Source: Nitratireductor alexandrii (GTDB lineage Bacteria > Pseudomonadota > Alphaproteobacteria > Rhizobiales > Rhizobiaceae). Taken from it: 64,000 nucleotides of DNA. Where the stretch lies: the NCBI RefSeq assembly GCF_004000215.1, contig NZ_RBVY01000002.1:186001-250000 (forward strand). Direction: 5' to 3'. The stretch's first letter is position 1; every line of letters begins with the position of its first letter. The notes under the pieces were generated by a model, which made no database searches, was not told the DNA's origin, and was given only the letters and a program-made list of their open reading frames with translations. Made by a program: the position numbers and the translations under genes. Below are positions 17,735 to 25,609 of this stretch, piece by piece.

Positions 17735-18739
17735 ATGAGGGCTGAAGAAGGTTCCCGCCACGCGCCTCCTCTTTCCGGTCACGTCCTGTTCGAGACGGTC
17801 GACCTGGACTGCGCGCGCGAACGGGTCGCGCGCATTTTCTGCAATCATCGCCTGGAGATCGTCGGCGACGGCGCCGCCTTTCACGCCACCCAGCACCATG
17901 CGCCCGGCAGCATGATCTCCCTTAATTACATCAGCTACGGCGCCGACGTGATGATCGATCCCGGCGCGCTGGACAGTTTTTACCTGATCCAGATGCCGAT
18001 CGCCGGCGCGGCGACCATCTGCAACGGGCGCAAGCAGTTCCTGACCGGGCTGGAGACGGCCTCGATCCTCAATGCCGATCTCGAGACGCGCATGCATTGG
18101 TGGCGCGGCTGCGGACAATTGCTGGTCCAGATTCGCAAGGCGCCGTTCATGGCTTTCGCCGAACGCCTGTGCGACCGTGCGCTGCCCGGACCGATCATCT
18201 TCGATCCGCAGATCGATTTCTCCCGTCCCGAAATGCGCGAATGGCGCCGGCTCGCCGAGCGGCTTTTCCAGGCCGCCGAATGCGGCCCAGGCTGGGCGAC
18301 CGGCCTCCAGGCCGCCTACAACGAGCAGCGCTTGCTGGAGGCGTTCCTGCGCGGCCAGCCGAGCAACATGTCGATCTTTCTCGAACACGGACCGGAAGGC
18401 GCTACACCGCGCCATCTGCGCCGGGCCGAGGAATTCCTGCGCGCCAATTGCCATCGCCCCATCACCCTCCTCGACGTCGCCGAGGCGGCCGAGGTGACGC
18501 CGCGTACGCTGCAGCTCGCCTTCAAGACGCGCCACGGCCTGTCGCCCATGCACGCCCTGCAGCGCGAGCGCCTGCGGCGGGTGCGTTTCGATCTGCAGCA
18601 AGGCGGCGATGGCGTATCGGTCACCGACATCGCGCTGAAATGGGGATTTTCCCATCTCGGCCGGTTTTCCGCCGCCTATCGCCGCGAATTCGGCGAATTA
18701 CCGCGCGAAACCACGCGGCGGACTGCGGCTTCTTCATAA
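17735..18739 (+). CDS. AraC family transcriptional regulator
   Basis: A 334-residue regulator with an AraC-type N-terminal ligand domain (about residues 15-195: FETVDLDCARERVARIF, MISLNYISYGADVMIDPG, FYLIQMPIAG) and a C-terminal double helix-turn-helix (about 225-325: RAEEFLRANCHRPITLLDVA, SVTDIALKWGFSHLGRFSAAYRREFGELP). This layout matches AraC_binding_2 regulators of aromatic and other catabolic genes. The start is uncertain (ATG 17735, or 17705 ten codons earlier) and neither has a clear ribosome-binding site. It is divergent from the cupin-monooxygenase genes, its likely target. A pair of 15-bp direct repeats 21 bp apart lies just after its stop. Confidence 0.9.
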   Translation: MRAEEGSRHAPPLSGHVLFETVDLDCARERVARIFCNHRLEIVGDGAAFHATQHHAPGSMISLNYISYGADVMIDPGALDSFYLIQMPIAGAATICNGRKQFLTGLETASILNADLETRMHWWRGCGQLLVQIRKAPFMAFAERLCDRALPGPIIFDPQIDFSRPEMREWRRLAERLFQAAECGPGWATGLQAAYNEQRLLEAFLRGQPSNMSIFLEHGPEGATPRHLRRAEEFLRANCHRPITLLDVAEAAEVTPRTLQLAFKTRHGLSPMHALQRERLRRVRFDLQQGGDGVSVTDIALKWGFSHLGRFSAAYRREFGELPRETTRRTAASS

Positions 18740-18744
18740 AAATA

Positions 18745-18780
18745 GATGGTTTTGGCTCGAAAATGGATGTTTTTTGCTCG
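18745..18780. repeat. Direct repeat with 21-bp period 3' of the AraC gene
   Basis: GATGGTTTTGGCTCG (18745-18759) and GATGTTTTTTGCTCG (18766-18780) match at 13 of 15 positions and start 21 bp apart, two helical turns. AraC-family activators often bind pairs of direct half-sites at this spacing. The element begins six nt after the regulator's stop codon and about 180 nt before the methyltransferase gene. Binding is inference. Confidence 0.45.
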
Positions 18781-18956
18781 GTCGCGGCCGGTATCTGTGA
18801 CCGTCGGACGACACGGGAAAATATTCGCCGGGTGATCTCGCCGACACGTTTGCGGTTTCGCGCCTGATCGTCTACCGGGCCTTCGGTGGTCGGCCGGAGA
18901 ACCCGGCGTGGCGGCCATGCGATGCCATCGTCTTTGTTCAATTCCGTCAGTGCAGC

Positions 18957-19715
18957 ATGAACAATCGTTACGCAAGACTCGCGTCCTGGGTCTACAATCT
19001 CGACAAGCCGGTCGGCCGTTCGTTCGGCGACGTGGAGTACTACCGGCAGCGCCTTGAGCCGTGCCGGGGACCCGTTCTCGAGCCCGCGGTGGGGAACGGC
19101 CGCGTTTTCGTTCCGCTCCTGGAAGCCGGGTTTGCGATGGAGGGCTTCGATGCGTCGGACGAGATGCTGGCCTATTGCCGCGATGAATGCCGAAGGCGCA
19201 ACCTGTCCGCCCGGCTGACCAGGCAGACTTTTGCGGATTTTCATTACGAGAGCGCGTTTTCGGCGATCATCGTCCCCGCCGGGTCGTTTCAACTGGTCAC
19301 GGACGCGGCGTCCGCGAAAACCGTGCTACGGCGGTTTTTCGACTATCTGGTGCCGGGCGGAAAATTGCTGCTGGATCTCGACCCGGTCAGTGCTTTTCTG
19401 GAACCGGCCGGCTCGGTTCGAAGCTGGACGACGCCGGATGGCGATCTGCTGACGCTTACCGAACAACGGGTCGAAACGGACTGTGTCGCGCAGACCACTC
19501 TCGCCCATCTGCGCTACGATCATTGGCGCGACGGCCGTCTGCTGGCGAGCGAACTCGATTTGTTCAAGCTGCGGTGGTGGGGTGTCGGGGAATTCTCCCT
19601 GTTTTTGCGGGATGCCGGTTTCGTCGACGTGGTGGCGTCGGGCAATTACCAGCACGGGCGACAACCGCGCAAAGGCGACGACAGCATCAGCTTCGAAGCT
19701 TACCGGCCCGCCTAG
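18957..19715 (+). CDS. Class I SAM-dependent methyltransferase
   Basis: A 252-residue methyltransferase. Motif I is VLEPAVGNGRVFVPLLEAGF, followed by the acidic end of strand 2 (GFDASDEMLAYCRDE) and a post-I block (FADFHYESAFSAIIVPAGSFQLV). The C-terminal YQHGRQPRKGDDSISFEAYRP is typical of small-molecule methyltransferases. No substrate can be inferred. No ribosome-binding site precedes the ATG at 18957. It stands alone between the AraC gene and a secreted-protein gene, in the most accessory part of the window. Confidence 0.85.
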   Translation: MNNRYARLASWVYNLDKPVGRSFGDVEYYRQRLEPCRGPVLEPAVGNGRVFVPLLEAGFAMEGFDASDEMLAYCRDECRRRNLSARLTRQTFADFHYESAFSAIIVPAGSFQLVTDAASAKTVLRRFFDYLVPGGKLLLDLDPVSAFLEPAGSVRSWTTPDGDLLTLTEQRVETDCVAQTTLAHLRYDHWRDGRLLASELDLFKLRWWGVGEFSLFLRDAGFVDVVASGNYQHGRQPRKGDDSISFEAYRPA

Positions 19716-19848
19716 TCGCGCCGATGTGTCGAAGCCGCTTCGGCCATCCGGATCGGCCAGACCGAACATTTTTTTGACGGCACCGTGAACCTTTCTCCGC
19801 GTCGTGACGACCAATCGATATTGGCAACGCACAAAACGGAGGGACGAC

Positions 19849-20493
19849 ATGTCTGCCAAACTCTTCAAACTGACCCATCTCTTGACCGCGACCGCGATCC
19901 TGGCCGGCTCGCTGGCTGCGACCGACATCGCGTCCGCCCGCGACGGTGGTGGCCCCGATCGCAGCTATTCGAGCACGATCGAGATCGGCGACAAGCCCGC
20001 CGCGGCGCCGCAGAAAAAGGAAACCAAAAAGCCGTCGAAGCCGAAGAAAAAGCGCAATGGCTTTGATGATGCCGCCAAAATCATCCAGATGGGCGGCGCG
20101 CCGCGCCGGGTCGGGCTGAGCGTGATCGGCGGCGTGGTCGGCGATTTCTCCTGCACCGTCGTGTGGTGCATTTTCGACAAGGGGTTTGGCATGGATACGC
20201 GCTACACCCCCGGCGATGTGACGCGCCAGGTGCTCGGCGGCAAGCCGGCCAAACGCGCCCGCCGCGTCAAGCAGGAGGTCGAGCACGACAAGGCGAATTG
20301 CCGGCAATGCCAGCGCGAGGCCGAAGGCGAGCGCCGTCTGGCTGCCTGGCGGGCCAAGCAGAAGGCCAAGCGCGACGCGGCGATGAAATATTGGCGCGAA
20401 AAGGCGCAGAAGCGCGAGGAACTGCACCGTCGCTATGGCTCGAACGGCTACACGCGGTTCGGCGGGGACTACCAGATGCAGCTCGGCCGCTGA
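19849..20493 (+). CDS. Secreted basic protein of unknown function
   Basis: A 214-residue protein with a Sec signal peptide (hydrophobic to about residue 28, ending in ASA). Then come a Lys/Pro-rich stretch (KKETKKPSKPKKKRNG), a Gly-rich hydrophobic patch with two cysteines (GGVVGDFSCTVVWC), a CRQC pair near residue 150, and a strongly basic Arg/Lys/Ala C-terminal helix. I do not recognise the family. The ATG at 19849 is chosen because GGAGGGA lies just upstream and the signal peptide follows directly. It ends in a strong terminator (20515-20545). Confidence 0.75.
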   Translation: MSAKLFKLTHLLTATAILAGSLAATDIASARDGGGPDRSYSSTIEIGDKPAAAPQKKETKKPSKPKKKRNGFDDAAKIIQMGGAPRRVGLSVIGGVVGDFSCTVVWCIFDKGFGMDTRYTPGDVTRQVLGGKPAKRARRVKQEVEHDKANCRQCQREAEGERRLAAWRAKQKAKRDAAMKYWREKAQKREELHRRYGSNGYTRFGGDYQMQLGR

Positions 20494-20514
20494 TTTGAAG
20501 ACAGCGCCGCGACG

Positions 20515-20545
20515 AGGCCCCGGACGGCGCATCCGGGGCCTTTTT
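20515..20545 (+). terminator. Rho-independent terminator
   Basis: AGGCCCCGGA / TCCGGGGCCT form a perfect 10-bp GC-rich stem with a 7-nt loop, followed by TTTTT. It terminates the secreted basic protein gene. The convergent lectin-like gene ends at 20577 on the other strand and may also use the hairpin, though without a T-tract on that side. Confidence 0.9.
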
Positions 20546-20576
20546 ATGCTCTGCTATGTGCAAGGCCCGAAAACGG

Positions 20577-21197
20577 TCAGTCGGTCGCGAAGCAGTAAAA
20601 CAGGCCGTCGCCGCCCGTACTCCGCAATGCCTCCTGGCTGCAGCCGCGCGAGGGATGCGATGAATTCCAAGATTTCGACGGCGCGTCGTCGCGCAAACCC
20701 ATGCGGTCGTGATGGCCGACGATCGCCTGGCCGTCGCCGCTGGCCGTCCAGTTCGCGCAGGTCGCGGCCGCCGCCGTACCGTCGGGGTTGGAGCCGGTCA
20801 GGATGTCGTGCCGATTGGGCTGGTCGCCGCGGCCGTTTATCGCGGCGCCGTTTTCGTCGAGCCCGGTCTGCTTATTGATCGCGTTGGCGTCGCTATGCAG
20901 CGCGGCCACGTCGTCGGCGATCTTGTCGCCCTTGGCGTTGTACCAAGGGCCGGTGCCGATGCGATCGCGCGCGTTTTCGGCGTCGGTCGACAGATAGGCG
21001 CGCCAGGTCTTGCCGGTTGCGCCCGCCGCCGCGGCCAGGCTGGCGCAATGCGCGTCCGCGCCGGCGAGCCCGCCGAGATCCGCGCCGTTGCCGGGGCCGG
21101 CGCTGGTGATGAAGAAACTCATCGCGTTGTCCTGCGCCTGCGCGCCGGCCAGGGTGGCGAATGTCGAGATGGCGACTGTCAAAACCAGGCGTTTCAT
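20577..21197 (-). CDS. Secreted lectin-like protein (DUF1554/Len-like)
   Basis: A 206-residue protein with a signal peptide (about residues 1-22, ending AQAQ). The mature part begins MSFFITSAGPGNGADLGGLAGADAHC and continues with GKTWRAYLSTDAENARDRIGTGPWYNAKGDKIA. This pattern, a buried Cys, WRAYLS and GPWYNxKG, is that of the collagen-endostatin/C-type-lectin-like DUF1554 group, which includes Leptospira Len proteins. Six or so cysteines suggest disulfides. Such proteins are exported and may bind sugars or host factors, but the role in free-living Alphaproteobacteria is unknown. The ATG at 21197 is set by GGAGG nine nt upstream. Confidence 0.8.
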   Translation of the reverse strand: MKRLVLTVAISTFATLAGAQAQDNAMSFFITSAGPGNGADLGGLAGADAHCASLAAAAGATGKTWRAYLSTDAENARDRIGTGPWYNAKGDKIADDVAALHSDANAINKQTGLDENGAAINGRGDQPNRHDILTGSNPDGTAAAATCANWTASGDGQAIVGHHDRMGLRDDAPSKSWNSSHPSRGCSQEALRSTGGDGLFYCFATD

Positions 21198-21289
21198 GGC
21201 GTTCCTCCGCACACGGTGTTGCGCCCCCGGATCAGTGTCCGGCGGCTTCCCGTGCAGCGCCAGTCACGTTCGCGTGTAGGAGAGCCTGC

Positions 21290-22051
21290 CTATTGCGGTT
21301 TCTGCCAGGCGGTGAAACGGCCGAGTTCGACATCCCAGATCTTTCCGGTCTCGGTGATGTCGAGGCCGGCCAGCGGCACGATTTGCGCAGCCACCTCGGC
21401 CGGATGCGGCAGGGTGTCGGGATCCTCGCCCGGCATTGCCTGTGCCCGCATGGCGGTGCGCGCCACGCCGGGATTGACGATATTGACCCTGAGCGGCGTG
21501 TTTTTGGTTTCGTCGGCCCAGGAACGCGCCAGCGCCTCGACGGCGGCCTTCGAGGCCGCGTAGGGGCCCCAATAGGCGCGCGCCGAATGCGCGGCCCCCG
21601 ACGACAGCACGATCGCCCGTCCGGCGTCGGCGGCGCGCAGCAGCGGGTCGAGCGAGCGGATCAGCCGCCATGTCGCGGTCACGTTGAGCGTCATCACCTT
21701 CTCGAACACCTTGGCCTCGACATGGCCAATCGGCGCAACGACGCCAAGCACGCCGGCATTGGCGACCAGAATGTCGAGCTTGCCCCAGCGTTTGTGGATC
21801 GCACCGCCGAGCCGGTCGATACCGGCCATGTCGGCCAGGTCGAGCGGCACCAGCGTTGCCTCGCCCTTGCCGGTACGAGCATGCTCGGCCTTGATCTCGT
21901 CGTCGAGCTCCTCGAGGCCGCCGACGGTGCGCGCGACCGCGATCACGTGCGCGCCGGCCGCCGCCATCTGCTTGGCGATATGATAGCCAATGCCGCGCGA
22001 GGCGCCGGTGACGAGCGCCAGGCGCCCGGTAAGGTCAGGGGAGGAGGTCAC
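21290..22051 (-). CDS. SDR family oxidoreductase (downstream of purF)
   Basis: A 253-residue short-chain dehydrogenase. It has the TGASRGIGYHIAKQMA nucleotide motif, LVANAGVLG (NAG), the catalytic Ser region VLSSGAAHSAR and YAASK (Tyr, Lys), then NIVNPGVARTAMRA. The canonical triad is therefore intact and it should use NAD(P)H; the substrate is unknown. I chose the GTG at 22051, 17 nt after the purF stop with AAGAGAAG upstream; the open frame running back to 22495 only mirrors purF in another frame. A purF-SDR pair is conserved in rhizobia as I recall. Confidence 0.9.
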   Translation of the reverse strand: MTSSPDLTGRLALVTGASRGIGYHIAKQMAAAGAHVIAVARTVGGLEELDDEIKAEHARTGKGEATLVPLDLADMAGIDRLGGAIHKRWGKLDILVANAGVLGVVAPIGHVEAKVFEKVMTLNVTATWRLIRSLDPLLRAADAGRAIVLSSGAAHSARAYWGPYAASKAAVEALARSWADETKNTPLRVNIVNPGVARTAMRAQAMPGEDPDTLPHPAEVAAQIVPLAGLDITETGKIWDVELGRFTAWQKPQ

Positions 22052-22067
22052 GTCGGGGCTGCTTCTC

Positions 22068-23570
22068 TTAGAATTGCGCGCGCGAGGCGAGGATGGAAAG
22101 CTGGCGCACATTGTCGGCGCCCTCGTGGTCGAGCAGCCGGGTCGGGTAGTCGCGCGTGAAGCAGGCGTCGCAGAATTGCGGGGCCTCGCTGTCGCGCGCG
22201 GCCTCGCCGACCGCTCGGTAGAGCCCGTCGATCGACAGGAAACCCAGCGAATCGACCCGGATGAAATCGCGCATTTCCTCGATCGACATGCGCGAGGCGA
22301 GCAGCTTCGCCGTCTCCGGTGTGTCGACGCCGTAAAAACACGAGGCGCGCGTCGGCGGCGAGGCGATGCGCATATGCACTTCCTTGGCGCCGGCGTCGCG
22401 CACCATCTGCACGATCTTCTGCGAGGTGGTGCCGCGCACGATCGAATCGTCGACCAGCACCACCCGCTTGCCCTCGATCGTGCGCCGGTTGGCATTGTGT
22501 TTCAGCTTCACGCCCATGTGGCGGATCGAATCCCCCGGCTGGATGAAGGTTCGACCGACATAGTGGTTGCGGATGATGCCGAGCTCGAAGGGCAGGGTGG
22601 CCGCCTGGGCAAAGCCGATCGCCGCCGGCGTGCCCGAATCCGGCACCGGCACCACCAGATCCGCTTCGACCGGGCATTCGCGCGCCAGTTCCATGCCGAT
22701 ATTCTTGCGCACGTCGTAGACGTTGCGGCCCTCGACCGAGGAGTCCGGCCGCGCGAAATAGACATATTCGAAGATGCAGAAGCGCGGCCGCACCTCGCCG
22801 AACGGAAAATGGCTTTCCACGCCCTTTTTGGTGATCACCACCATCTCGCCCGGCTTGATGTCGCGCACGAAACGCGCCCCGATAATGTCGAGGGCGCAGG
22901 TCTCCGATGCGAGAATCCATGCCCCGTCGAGATCGCCCAGCACCAGCGGCCGGATGCCAAGCGGGTCGCGGCAGCCGATCATCTTCTTCGACGACAGCGC
23001 CACCAGCGAGAACGCGCCCTCGAGCTGGCGCACGGCTTCGGTGAACCGGGCGTTGAAATCCTTCTCCTGGCTGGTCGCGACCAGATGAAGCAGGGTCTCG
23101 GTATCCGAGGTCGACGAGAAAATCGCGCCCTGTTTCTGCAGGTTGCGCTGCACGGTCATGGCGTTGGTGATGTTGCCGTTATGGGCCACGGCAAAGCCGC
23201 CATCGGCCAGTTCGGCAAACAGCGGCTGGATGTTGCGGATGCCCGAGCCGCCGGTGGTGGCGTAACGCGTATGGCCGATCGCGCGGTTGCCTTTCAGGCT
23301 GTCGATCACCGCCTGCTTGGTAAAGGTGTCGCCGATCAGTCCGACATGGCGCTCGACGTGGAACTGGCTGCCGTCGAAGGAGACGATGCCGGCCGCCTCC
23401 TGGCCTCGGTGCTGAAGCGCGTGCAGGCCGAGCGTGACGATCGCCGCCGCGTCCTGGCGCCCGAATATGCCGAACACGCCGCATTCGTCGTGGAAATGAT
23501 CGTCCGCTTCCGCGGCCGCGCTCCGCTCGCGCTCATCCCCGCCAACGGGCCTCGCAAGCATGTCCGTCAT
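22068..23570 (-). CDS. purF: Amidophosphoribosyltransferase
   Basis: A 500-residue enzyme for the first committed step of purine synthesis, making 5-phosphoribosylamine from PRPP and glutamine. The glutaminase Cys is residue 30 (HDECGVFGIFG) after a propeptide of about 29 residues that should be cleaved. Glutaminase motifs GHTRYATTG and HNGNITN follow, and the PRPP loop VVLVDDSIVRGTTS is near residue 365. The C-terminal cysteines in FCDACF may belong to a 4Fe-4S site as in Bacillus-type enzymes. AAAGGCGG precedes the ATG. It lies between cvpA and an SDR gene, the usual rhizobial order. Confidence 0.97.
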   Translation of the reverse strand: MTDMLARPVGGDERERSAAAEADDHFHDECGVFGIFGRQDAAAIVTLGLHALQHRGQEAAGIVSFDGSQFHVERHVGLIGDTFTKQAVIDSLKGNRAIGHTRYATTGGSGIRNIQPLFAELADGGFAVAHNGNITNAMTVQRNLQKQGAIFSSTSDTETLLHLVATSQEKDFNARFTEAVRQLEGAFSLVALSSKKMIGCRDPLGIRPLVLGDLDGAWILASETCALDIIGARFVRDIKPGEMVVITKKGVESHFPFGEVRPRFCIFEYVYFARPDSSVEGRNVYDVRKNIGMELARECPVEADLVVPVPDSGTPAAIGFAQAATLPFELGIIRNHYVGRTFIQPGDSIRHMGVKLKHNANRRTIEGKRVVLVDDSIVRGTTSQKIVQMVRDAGAKEVHMRIASPPTRASCFYGVDTPETAKLLASRMSIEEMRDFIRVDSLGFLSIDGLYRAVGEAARDSEAPQFCDACFTRDYPTRLLDHEGADNVRQLSILASRAQF

Positions 23571-23641
23571 GACAGCCGCCTTTCACTTGACCGATACGCG
23601 GTGCCGTCCGCGTTGCCGCCGGCTCGACTGTGGCCGGATGT

Positions 23642-24163
23642 TCAGCCGTCGTCGCTGCTGGTGATCTTCTTCAGGATCGAGTTTTCCGGATCGTCCGGAA
23701 GCAGCGTCTGCAGCCTTTCGCCGATTCCTTCAAGCAACGGCAGCGACTTGGCTTGCGCCACCCAGGTCGGTCGGTTTTCGCCGACCAGCCAGTTGAAGAA
23801 CAACAAGGCGACCGCGATCACCAGAATGCCGCGTGCGGCGCCGTAGACGAAACCGAGCGTGCGGTCGAGGGCGCCGACGCGACTGTCTATGATGAAGTCG
23901 GCGATCTTCATCGTGATGACCGACACGACGATAAGCGCGACGAAAAACACGATCGCCGCCGCCGCCGCAAGAGCGATCTGCGCATTGTCGATATAGGGCG
24001 TCACGTAAGGCAGCACCAAGGGATAGAAGAAATAGGCCGCCGCCGCGGCCGCCGCCCAGGACGCGATCGACAGGATTTCGCGCGAAAAGCCGCGCACCAT
24101 GGCCAGCACGGCCGACACGAGTGTGAAACCGATTAGGATTCCGTCAAGCAGCGTGATCGGCAT
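23642..24163 (-). CDS. cvpA: CvpA family membrane protein
   Basis: A 173-residue inner-membrane protein with four hydrophobic helices (about residues 5-25, 30-50, 65-90 and 105-125). The N-terminus ITLLDGILIGFTLVSAVLAMVRGF and the block RVGALDRTLGFVYGAARGILVI are characteristic of CvpA. The homologue is needed for colicin V production in E. coli and helps envelope stress resistance. It is followed 71 nt later by purF, as in many proteobacteria. GGGAG precedes the ATG. Confidence 0.92.
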   Translation of the reverse strand: MPITLLDGILIGFTLVSAVLAMVRGFSREILSIASWAAAAAAAYFFYPLVLPYVTPYIDNAQIALAAAAAIVFFVALIVVSVITMKIADFIIDSRVGALDRTLGFVYGAARGILVIAVALLFFNWLVGENRPTWVAQAKSLPLLEGIGERLQTLLPDDPENSILKKITSSDDG

Positions 24164-24211
24164 CAGAGTTCCACTCCCAGTGACCCACGGGCGTCCGTTT
24201 GAAGCAAGGTG

Positions 24212-25609
24212 TCAATCCTCGTCGCGTCCTCGTTTCGAGCCCGCGATCCGGGCCACCAGATCGGCAAGCGCGCCGGGCTGGAAGGATCGCGCCGCGATGC
24301 CCCCGGCGATATCTCCGCTGCCGGCCGGCATGACCGCTTGGGCAAAGCCGAGCTTCTCGGCCTCCTTCAGCCGCTGCTGCGCATGCGCGACAGGTCTGAC
24401 GGCGCCCGAAAGGCTGATTTCGCCGAAATAGACACAATCCGCGGGAAGGGCAAGCCCGACCAGCGAGGAAACCAGCGCCGCGGCGACCGCGAGATCGGCG
24501 GCCGGCTCGGAAATGCGATAGCCGCCGGCGACGTTGAGATAGACGTCATTGGTGGAAAACCGCACGCCGCAATGGGCCTCCAGCACCGCGAGCACCATGG
24601 AAAGCCGCGGAGAATCCCAGCCGACCACGGCGCGGCGCGGCGTGCCGAGCGGCGAGGGAGCCACCAGCGCCTGGATTTCCACCAGTACCGGCCGGGTGCC
24701 TTCCATGCCGGCAAACACCGCCGCGCCCGGCGCCTGGGCCGTGCGCTCGCCCAAAAACAGTTCGGACGGGTTGGAGACCTCGCGCAGGCCCCGGTCCGAC
24801 ATTTCGAACACGCCGATCTCGTCGGTCGGGCCGAAGCGGTTCTTAACCGTTCTGAGGATGCGATAGTGGTGCCCGCCTTCGCCCTCGAAATAGAGCACCC
24901 CGTCGACCATATGCTCGACGACGCGCGGACCCGCGATCTGGCCATCCTTGGTGACGTGGCCGACAAGCACCACGGCCGCGCCGGTCGATTTGGCGTAACG
25001 GATCAGCGCCTGGGCGGAGGCGCGCACCTGGGTGACGGTGCCCGGCGCGGAATCGGCCATGTCGGTCCACAGCGTCTGGATCGAATCGATGATCAGAAGG
25101 TCCGGCCGTCTGCCCTCTGCGATGGTGGCCAGAATATCCTCGACATTCGTTTCCGCCGCCAGTTCGACCGGCGCATCGGCGGCCTGCAGGCGCTGGGCCC
25201 GCAGCCTGATCTGGGCCACGGCTTCCTCGCCCGAGACATAGACCACGCGGTGGCCCTGGCGTGCCAGCGCGCCGGCGGCCTGGGTGAGCAGGGTCGATTT
25301 GCCGATGCCGGGGTCGCCGCCGATCAGCAGCGCCGAGCCGCGCACGAAACCGCCGCCGGTGGCCCGGTCGAGCTCGTCGATGCCCGAAGCGATGCGCGGC
25401 GCGTCCTCGATCTCGCCCGAAAGTGTCGTCAACGCCACCGCACGGCCGGGGCGCGCCTTGCGCGTTGCGGCCGGCCCTGAGCCGATGCCGCCCGAGGTCC
25501 CTTCCTCGACCAGCGTGTTCCACTCGCCGCAGGCGTCGCATTTGCCGGCCCAGCGCGAATGCACGCTGCCGCAATTCTGGCAGATGAACTGGATGCGCGC
25601 GCGCGCCAT
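24212..25609 (-). CDS. radA: DNA repair protein RadA
   Basis: A 465-residue RecA-like ATPase acting in homologous recombination and branch migration. It has the N-terminal C4 zinc finger (FICQNCGSVHSRWAGKCDACGEW), Walker A GGDPGIGKST (about residue 95), Walker B LLIIDSIQT, the RadA-specific KNRFG motif and a C-terminal Lon-protease-like domain without the catalytic dyad. Its start overlaps the alr stop (TGATG), so it is translated with alr. Confidence 0.97.
   Translation of the reverse strand: MARARIQFICQNCGSVHSRWAGKCDACGEWNTLVEEGTSGGIGSGPAATRKARPGRAVALTTLSGEIEDAPRIASGIDELDRATGGGFVRGSALLIGGDPGIGKSTLLTQAAGALARQGHRVVYVSGEEAVAQIRLRAQRLQAADAPVELAAETNVEDILATIAEGRRPDLLIIDSIQTLWTDMADSAPGTVTQVRASAQALIRYAKSTGAAVVLVGHVTKDGQIAGPRVVEHMVDGVLYFEGEGGHHYRILRTVKNRFGPTDEIGVFEMSDRGLREVSNPSELFLGERTAQAPGAAVFAGMEGTRPVLVEIQALVAPSPLGTPRRAVVGWDSPRLSMVLAVLEAHCGVRFSTNDVYLNVAGGYRISEPAADLAVAAALVSSLVGLALPADCVYFGEISLSGAVRPVAHAQQRLKEAEKLGFAQAVMPAGSGDIAGGIAARSFQPGALADLVARIAGSKRGRDED

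Noticed and set aside
18740-18956. T-rich stretch taken first for a terminator of the AraC gene
   Set aside because: No stem-loop precedes the T-runs; the better reading is a direct repeat.
19716-19780. GAAGC/GCTTC hairpin followed later by TTTTTTT after the methyltransferase
   Set aside because: The T-run is about 35 nt from the stem and the second possible stem has a bulge, so it is not a standard terminator.
21990-23846. A 618-codon plus-strand frame opposite purF
   Set aside because: Shadow of purF with Arg/Ala/His-rich composition; runs through the purF-cvpA gap without a protein-like pattern.
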